Source: JANMDU01 sp043777675
Lineage (GTDB): Bacteria; Pseudomonadota; Gammaproteobacteria; Burkholderiales; Burkholderiaceae_C
DNA: 64,000 nucleotides
Assembly (NCBI GenBank): GCA_043777675.1
Contig: JAYWHR010000065.1
Location: forward strand, 30,188-94,187
Reading direction: 5' to 3'
The position numbers and the translations under genes were made by a program. Shown piece after piece: positions 59,144-64,000 of the stretch. A model generated the notes under the pieces. It did no database searches, was not told the DNA's origin, and saw only the letters and a program-made list of their open reading frames with translations. Positions within the stretch are counted from its first letter, which is position 1. Every line of letters starts with the position of its first letter.

Positions 59144-59554
59144 CCCATGTCGCCCATATCACCGCCGCCCATTGGCATTGGCGCATCAGCTTTTGGAGCT
59201 TCGGCAATCATGCATTCGGTGGTGAGCATCAGGGATGCAACTGACGCTGCGTTTTGCAATGCAGTGCGGGTCACTTTCGTTGGGTCAGGAATACCCATTT
59301 CGATCATGTCGCCGTAAGTGTCATTAGCGGCGCTGAAGCCGTAGTTGCCCTTGCTGGCCAACGCGGCTGCCACCACCACGCTGGCTTCGCCGCCGGCGAG
59401 TTTTGCAACGCGCTCTTACAGCTTTTCGCGATCGTAGTCGCTCGTAGCTTCTTCGATTTGCCCGGGCACTTGTTTAACGCGGGCTTAGATGTCAGCAGCA
59501 GCGCCAGCGCCGTCGACCAGAACAGTGTTTTCTTTGCCCACTTCGATGCGCTTG
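59144..59554 (-). pseudogene. Decayed groEL fragment (3' part)
   Basis: This stretch aligns to the last 220 or so codons of the intact groEL at 62768-64000, on the same strand. Exactly 255 bp (85 codons) is missing between two copies of GCCGCCGGCG, which lie at 63047-63056 and 63302-63311 in the intact gene. Two nonsense changes are present: CTGTAA where the intact gene has CTGCAA, and GACATCTAA for GACATCGAA. The 3' end differs in a Met/Pro-rich segment (DAPMPMGGGDMGDMG). The many point differences suggest a relic of a second groEL rather than a recent copy. Confidence 0.9.
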
Positions 59555-59590
59555 CTTGATTGCAACGTATCAAATATGGTACGATTTGGA

Positions 59591-59943
59591 ATGCGTTCGA
59601 AATTCTCTGTTATCAAGCCACCTGTCCTTGATTTCGTCTTTTATCAAACCGCATCGGGCGCAGAGCCAGTACGCGAATGCTTAAAGAATTACCCGCACAC
59701 GAGCGGCAAGCCATTGGCGAAGACATCAAGGCAGTGCAGTTTCGCTGGCCATTAGGCATGCCTCTTGTGCGCAAGCTCACAAGCAAGGTGTGGGAAGTGC
59801 GCACGCAATTGCCCACACGCATTGCTCGCGTGCTGTTTACCGTCAAGGGGCAGCATATGGTGCTGCTTCACGGTTTCATCAAGAAGACGCAGGCCACACC
59901 CTCGCAGGATATTGAACTCGCTGAAAAGCGGATTGATTTTTAA
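59591..59943 (+). pseudogene. RelE/HigB-like toxin gene, frameshifted
   Basis: Two overlapping frames together encode one phage-derived Gp49/HigB-like toxin of about 115 residues. The first gives LDFVFYQTASGAEPVRE and the second LKELPAHERQAIGEDIKAVQ through RIARVLFTVKGQHMVLLHGF. The join falls at GAATGCTTAAAG, where a TGG codon for the family Trp appears to have lost one G. Toxins of this kind cleave mRNA on ribosomes. It is either inactivated or affected by a sequencing error. An intact antitoxin follows. An in-frame ATG at 59576 is another possible start. Confidence 0.75.
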
Positions 59944-59958
59944 AGAAAGACCAACACC

Positions 59959-60237
59959 ATGCCAATCGGAAGCAAATTCGATGACTTCTTGAAAGAAGAA
60001 GGCATCTTTGAAACCACCACAGCAGCGGCTATCAAGAAAGCATTGGCTTTGCAAATCGAGCAAGAAATGCACGCCCAGCGCTTGACCAAAACCGCGATGG
60101 CGCAGCGCATGCACACTAGCCGAGCTGCGCTCAATCGTTTGCTAGATGACAAGGACACGAGCTTGACACTCACGACGCTGGCAAGTGCTGCTGCTGCTTT
60201 GGGCAAGCGGGTGAATGTTGAATTAGTGGCCGTTTAA
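59959..60237 (+). CDS. HigA-like antitoxin, XRE helix-turn-helix
   Basis: A 92-residue DNA-binding protein starting 15 bases after the toxin stop. The helix-turn-helix spans about 42-88: RLTKTAMAQRMHTSRAALNR, then LLDDKDTSLTLTTLASAAAA. It matches antitoxins that pair with Gp49/HigB toxins and repress their own operon. With the toxin frameshifted, it may persist as an orphan regulator. Base use here is closer to the host than that of the following cassette. Confidence 0.85.
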   Translation: MPIGSKFDDFLKEEGIFETTTAAAIKKALALQIEQEMHAQRLTKTAMAQRMHTSRAALNRLLDDKDTSLTLTTLASAAAALGKRVNVELVAV

Positions 60238-60254
60238 GGCTACAACGCGTAGTT

Positions 60255-61736
60255 TTACATCCAAATAGCTTGCTCAACTGCGTTACGAATTCTGCGAGCT
60301 TTCGCCTCGCCAATTTGCGGTAACTCGTCCAATGTTTCTACTGAAACCCTGACCACATCTTCAACTGTTTTATATCCGCCTAGCTGCAGCGCGTTTATCA
60401 TTAAATCGGTTAGTCCGTAAGGTATGGCATTACTAGTTTTTAGCTTATCAATAGACAAATTAAGCACATCCAGAAGCGTTTCGGCAGTAGGTTCAGGATA
60501 GATTAAATTTTTGATTTCAGAAAGCGGCTCATATTCCACCAACTCATCTTTCTCGACGTTGACTCTGGTCATCGAATGCGCAAGATCGTAGGACATTGTA
60601 GAACCGGGTACGTTTTCAAATAGTGGTCCGAGACTTAACACGTATCTGGGACCGCGTCCCGTTCCGCTCCTGAGCAATGACCGCGAGGCTTCTCGCTTTG
60701 CTATGAAGCCAGTGTATTCCAGTATTTCAAACACTTTTCCCATCCTTTGCACATGATCGCGATGAACAATCATTGAATTCACTTTACGACGGCCGCAGTC
60801 TTTAGAGATTATTTCTGCTAAATCTCTTGCCACATTTAGTAAAGAAGCATACGAACCAAGCTTAGTCTCTAACTCATCTAAAGCTGGATACAAAGAGCTG
60901 CTTGCATAAGACTTTAGGGAATCTCCAAAGGACTGTAGTGAAATCAGCTGGTATGTAGAAAGATGTCGGCATAGCCAATTAAATGCACGAACATTACCAA
61001 GAACTGTTCTGCCTAATAGTAGGCCAAGTTGAGGAAGCAGTTTACTATCTGCTCTGTCATAAATATTTGGGTGATGATTTTTTAGTAGCGTATCAAAGAA
61101 TTCTTGAAAATCAGGTGAGCGCTCGTCACGTTGTGCTTCGACAACCGTTGCATCATTATAGAAATCAAATCGTGCACCAAATTTAGTCACGCCAGGGTAA
61201 ATGGCGGCTTTACAAGAAATAACGCTTGATGAAAGTGTTCTGAAAAATCCGAAAAATCCAGACAATGAAACCTCACGGCCAATATGAGCAACGTCATCAA
61301 ATAGCAAAACAATTCTCTTCTGCTCTTGTACACCAATATCGTCGAGACTACTTCTTAATTCAGTCAGTGTAGAGATAGCTTTGAAGTTGCGGTCATTCTT
61401 GATTTGATGTTCTTGTAATTCCTTTTGTATTTGCTCAGCAACAAAAGGAATGAGAATAGTGAGATACTCATCCGCGTTTGCAGTCAATAGAGGAAAGTAT
61501 CGAAGGCTGATGTACACAGAAAAAATTGAAGCCTCGCTAGATCGAATTTTCTTGTGAGCGGCCAACATATACGCGCTTTTACCGCTGCCGCGTGGGCCAC
61601 GAAGTAAAACAGGACCCGCAGCAATAAGGCGACGAATTATTGTTTCGTCTGATGTTGTGAACACATGATGCGAAGAAAACTCTTTTTCTGAGTATTCTTC
61701 AGCTGCGATTCGAATGTCTGAATCTATTGCGTTCAT
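60255..61736 (-). CDS. P-loop ATPase with C-terminal helix-hairpin-helix, uncharacterised
   Basis: A 493-residue protein not matching a family I can name. Walker A is LLRGPRGSGKSAYMLAAHKK near 44-63; Walker B is RIVLLFDDVAH near 140-150, with two acidic residues. The middle is helical (ATPase lid or winged helix: RRKVNSMIVHRDHVQRMGKV). The last 30 residues, VETLDELPQIGEAKARRIRN and following, form a helix-hairpin-helix of the kind that binds DNA backbone. It overlaps the upstream gene by ATGA. Codon and base use are AT-rich next to its neighbours, indicating transfer. DNA-linked ATP hydrolysis is inferred; a defence role is speculative. Confidence 0.75.
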   Translation of the reverse strand: MNAIDSDIRIAAEEYSEKEFSSHHVFTTSDETIIRRLIAAGPVLLRGPRGSGKSAYMLAAHKKIRSSEASIFSVYISLRYFPLLTANADEYLTILIPFVAEQIQKELQEHQIKNDRNFKAISTLTELRSSLDDIGVQEQKRIVLLFDDVAHIGREVSLSGFFGFFRTLSSSVISCKAAIYPGVTKFGARFDFYNDATVVEAQRDERSPDFQEFFDTLLKNHHPNIYDRADSKLLPQLGLLLGRTVLGNVRAFNWLCRHLSTYQLISLQSFGDSLKSYASSSLYPALDELETKLGSYASLLNVARDLAEIISKDCGRRKVNSMIVHRDHVQRMGKVFEILEYTGFIAKREASRSLLRSGTGRGPRYVLSLGPLFENVPGSTMSYDLAHSMTRVNVEKDELVEYEPLSEIKNLIYPEPTAETLLDVLNLSIDKLKTSNAIPYGLTDLMINALQLGGYKTVEDVVRVSVETLDELPQIGEAKARRIRNAVEQAIWM

Positions 61737-62620
61737 GTTAGTTTTCTCTGTTCAAATTGTTTTTCAGCGCGCGTAAGCAGCTCTATTGCCTTCTCCATTG
61801 AGAGAGCCCTGCTCGCCAGCGGTGAAGAATGTAGCGCAGTAGCCAGCAAAAAGACTGTCATTAACAAATCATTCATTTGTTGCAAAATCGTCTCTCTGTC
61901 AAACATTGACCGATCATCAATCAAGTATTCTGCGTGTATACCTTTGGAAAAAGTACTGTACAACCTCGTAAAGTGACCTTTGATCCAGCCCAATTTATCG
62001 TCTTTTGAGCTGCACTCTTTAAGCCATTTTGAGTCTACCGAATCTTGGTCACTCAACCATAAAAGGCAGGGCTCGACGATGACATTCGAAACATGCCAGC
62101 CAAGTAAGCTGCGCTCAACTCCTTTTTTTAGTATGTCATTCGACCACAGTTTTTTATTAATATCAATCGGTGTCTTGTCTTTTGAAAAGATATCCGCAGC
62201 CCAAGCAATCGATGATTCGTTTGGCTTGCCTGCTTCATAAGAGTCGTCCATTTGGTTCTTGCTTGCTGCAATTACACGCATAGGATCTATTCGCGCCAGC
62301 ATTGAAATCAATGAAATCTCAAGAAATTTTCTTGCAAGGAATGGAAATACTGTTGAGACTCTCAAGCCATCTTCTTCTGCTAAAAGCGAGAAAAGCTGCC
62401 CGTACAATTCGCCCACATCTGCTCTAAGTCTTGCAACTAGTCTTGGAAAATTTGCTGTTGTTCTTAGATGATCATCAACATCGAGACCGCAAATTAAATC
62501 ACTAAAATTCAAGCCTGATATGCGCGTCTTGTTTAAAAAAATTTGGGGGCGCGCTAGCTGCCTTTTATTCTTTTCGAATCTATGAACTCGCTTAAGTTTG
62601 CGCAAGATAGTTACCGCCAA
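61733..62620 (-). CDS. Hypothetical protein, first gene of the AT-rich cassette
   Basis: A 295-residue soluble-looking protein of unknown family. It is mostly helical, with segments such as RLVARLRADVGELYGQLFSL, FLARKFLEISLISMLARIDP and DLLMTVFLLATALHSSPLAS. It also has an acidic/charged centre (SSKDDKLGWIKGHFTRLYST) and a YLIDDRSMFDRE motif. No catalytic signature is visible. The only upstream start is a TTG at 62620 without a ribosome binding site, so the true start is uncertain. An ATG just upstream (62633-62631) is out of frame after a run of six A. Its stop overlaps the ATPase start, so the two form one translational unit. Confidence 0.65.
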   Translation of the reverse strand: MAVTILRKLKRVHRFEKNKRQLARPQIFLNKTRISGLNFSDLICGLDVDDHLRTTANFPRLVARLRADVGELYGQLFSLLAEEDGLRVSTVFPFLARKFLEISLISMLARIDPMRVIAASKNQMDDSYEAGKPNESSIAWAADIFSKDKTPIDINKKLWSNDILKKGVERSLLGWHVSNVIVEPCLLWLSDQDSVDSKWLKECSSKDDKLGWIKGHFTRLYSTFSKGIHAEYLIDDRSMFDRETILQQMNDLLMTVFLLATALHSSPLASRALSMEKAIELLTRAEKQFEQRKLT

Positions 62621-62697
62621 TTTTTTGTCATGTTTTTATTATTTTTACACAAATTTTCAACAAACATCATTTTGCTTTTTATTGAAGTACAGGAAGC

Positions 62698-62731
62698 AAA
62701 AAACCCCGCAGGCTTTCGCCTACGGGGTTTT
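62698..62731 (-). terminator. Rho-independent terminator of groEL
   Basis: AAAACCCCG and CGGGGTTTT flank an inner GTAGGC/GCCTGC stem, with a T run on the minus strand. It stands 37 bases after the groEL stop and before the AT-rich cassette. Confidence 0.85.
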
Positions 62732-62767
62732 GGGTTTACGAAGTGACTTGCGTCATATCGGCATGTC

Positions 62768-64000
62768 TCACATGCCCATACCGCCCATGCCACCCATGCC
62801 GCCCATGCCGCCCATATCACCACCACCCATTCCGCCGCCGCTTTCAGCTTTTGGGGCTTCTGCAATCATGCATTCTGTGGTGAGCATCAGGGATGCAACA
62901 GACGCTGCGTTTTGCAGTGCAGTGCGGGTCACTTTCGTTGGGTCAAGAATGCCCATTTCGATCATGTCGCCATAGGTGTCATTCGCTGCGTTGAAGCCGT
63001 AGTTGCCTTTGCCGGCCAACACGGCTGCGACCACAACGCTGGCTTCGCCGCCGGCGTTGAACACGATTTCGCGAAGTGGGCTCTCAATGGCGCGCATGAC
63101 GAGGGCGATGCCTGCGTCTTGGTCAGCGTTGTCGCCTTTGATGGAGCCAACTGATTGCTTAGCGCGCAAGAATGCGACGCCGCCGCCAGCCACGATGCCT
63201 TCTTCCACTGCGGCGCGGGTAGCGTGCAGAGCGTCTTCTACGCGGGCTTTTTTCTCTTTCATCTCAACTTCGGTAGCAGCACCGACTTTGATCACGGCCA
63301 CGCCGCCGGCGAGTTTGGCAACGCGCTCTTGCAGCTTTTCGCGGTCGTAGTCAGAAGTGGCTTCTTCGATTTGCACGCGCACTTGTTTGACGCGGGCTTC
63401 GATGTCAGCAGCAGCACCTGCACCGTCGATGATGATGGTGTTTTCTTTGCCCACTTCGATGCGCTTGGCAGAACCGAGGTCGGCCAAAGTCACTTTTTCC
63501 AGGGTCAAACCGACTTCTTCGGCAATCACTTTGCCGCCGGTCAGGATGGCGATGTCTTCCAACATGGCTTTGCGACGATCGCCAAAACCTGGAGCCTTGA
63601 CAGCCACAACTTTCAAGATGCCACGAATCGTGTTGACCACCAAAGTTGCCAGCGCTTCGCCTTCGACATCTTCAGAAATGATCAACAGAGGGCGGCCCGA
63701 CTTGGCGACTTGCTCCAGCGTGGGCAGCAGGTCGCGGATGTTGCTGATCTTTTTGTCGTACAGCAGCACAAACGGGTTTTCCAGCAAAGCGGCTTGCTTC
63801 TCTGGGTTGTTGATGAAGTAAGGCGACAGGTAGCCGCGGTCAAACTGCATGCCTTCAACCACTTCAAGCTCGGACTCCAGCGATTTACCGTCTTCAACGG
63901 TGATCACGCCTTCTTTGCCGACTTTGTCCATCGCATCCGCAATGATCTTGCCGATGGTTTCGTCGCTGTTGGCCGAGATAGAGCCGACTTGGGCGATTTC
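62768..64000 (-). CDS. groL: Chaperonin GroEL, 5' part missing
   Basis: The frame runs from the stop at 62768 to the window edge, giving 410 residues that correspond to about residue 138 to the end of a typical 547-residue GroEL. Visible are EIAQVGSISANSDETIGKII at the edge, GVITVEDGKSLESELEVVEG, FDRGYLSPYFINNPEKQ, LLIISEDVEGEALATL, GDRRKAMLEDIAILTGG, GIVAGGGVAFLRA, and the flexible C-terminal Gly-Met repeats (GGMGGMGGMGGMGM). It assists protein folding with GroES, whose gene should lie beyond the window. A terminator follows. A decayed partial copy is 3.2 kb downstream. Confidence 0.97.
   Translation of the reverse strand, partial: EIAQVGSISANSDETIGKIIADAMDKVGKEGVITVEDGKSLESELEVVEGMQFDRGYLSPYFINNPEKQAALLENPFVLLYDKKISNIRDLLPTLEQVAKSGRPLLIISEDVEGEALATLVVNTIRGILKVVAVKAPGFGDRRKAMLEDIAILTGGKVIAEEVGLTLEKVTLADLGSAKRIEVGKENTIIIDGAGAAADIEARVKQVRVQIEEATSDYDREKLQERVAKLAGGVAVIKVGAATEVEMKEKKARVEDALHATRAAVEEGIVAGGGVAFLRAKQSVGSIKGDNADQDAGIALVMRAIESPLREIVFNAGGEASVVVAAVLAGKGNYGFNAANDTYGDMIEMGILDPTKVTRTALQNAASVASLMLTTECMIAEAPKAESGGGMGGGDMGGMGGMGGMGGMGM

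Noticed and set aside
59059..59379. Open frame of 106 codons over the end of lysA and the groEL relic, minus strand
   Set aside because: The similarity to GroEL is that of a decayed fragment; the frame continues antisense through lysA and has no proper start, so it is not a gene.

Overview
The window looks like the chromosome of a betaproteobacterium in the order Burkholderiales, most likely Comamonadaceae or a close relative. This rests on gene content and order: dusB-fis-purH, gmk-rpoZ-spoT, pilMNOPQ near aroK and mrcA, yicC-kinase-phosphatase-rph-rdgB, and an aerobic benzoyl-CoA (box) pathway whose regulator is of the BzdR/BoxR type. No rRNA, tRNA or CRISPR array was recognised, and no transposase gene is present. 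Taxonomy and functions come from reading the sequence and from family knowledge; no database search was run.

Layout. 1-6661 is a surface-polysaccharide locus: two glycosyltransferases, a flippase, ManC, a WecA-type initiating transferase and a divergent Wzz-like protein. 6721-15359 is housekeeping: a YegP-like protein, rdgB, rph, a PP2C phosphatase with a Ser/Thr kinase, yicC, gmk, rpoZ and spoT. 15441-29100 is one long minus-strand catabolic block: boxR, boxC, boxB, boxA, a 3-oxoadipyl-CoA thiolase, glutathione-dependent formaldehyde dehydrogenase, S-formylglutathione hydrolase and a two-gene NAD-linked formate dehydrogenase. Benzoate-CoA ligase is divergent from boxR. A type III CoA-transferase and a 3-hydroxybutyrate dehydrogenase follow it. 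BoxC releases the lost ring carbon as formate, so the attached formate dehydrogenase can recover NADH from it. No boxD aldehyde dehydrogenase is in the window.

33146-46114 is mixed housekeeping (mrp, metG, scpA, purH, fis, dusB, fau) with accessory genes: a DUF4143 ATPase, a bacterial homologue of animal myo-inositol oxygenase and a SulP transporter without a STAS domain. 46124-59127 holds slt, aroK, a lipoprotein, pilQPONM, mrcA, cyaY, lptM and lysA. 59144-62620 is a small AT-rich accessory island. It holds a decayed groEL fragment, a frameshifted RelE-like toxin with an intact antitoxin, and an uncharacterised two-gene cassette (P-loop ATPase with a C-terminal helix-hairpin-helix, plus a protein of unknown family). 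It abuts the 3' end of intact groEL, which runs off the window.

The most unusual signal is a dispersed repeat of about 40-75 bp, present at least ten times. Seven copies lie in frame inside conserved genes (fdsB, boxA, boxC, boxR, metG, purH, fau), at or near domain junctions in most of them. Read in one direction it encodes a recurring peptide of the form AGIExAQxAIExIA. A second family of four longer palindromic elements lies between genes, two of them flanking boxB. A third structure, between the ligase and the CoA-transferase, consists of two hairpins whose 30-nt loops are perfectly complementary.
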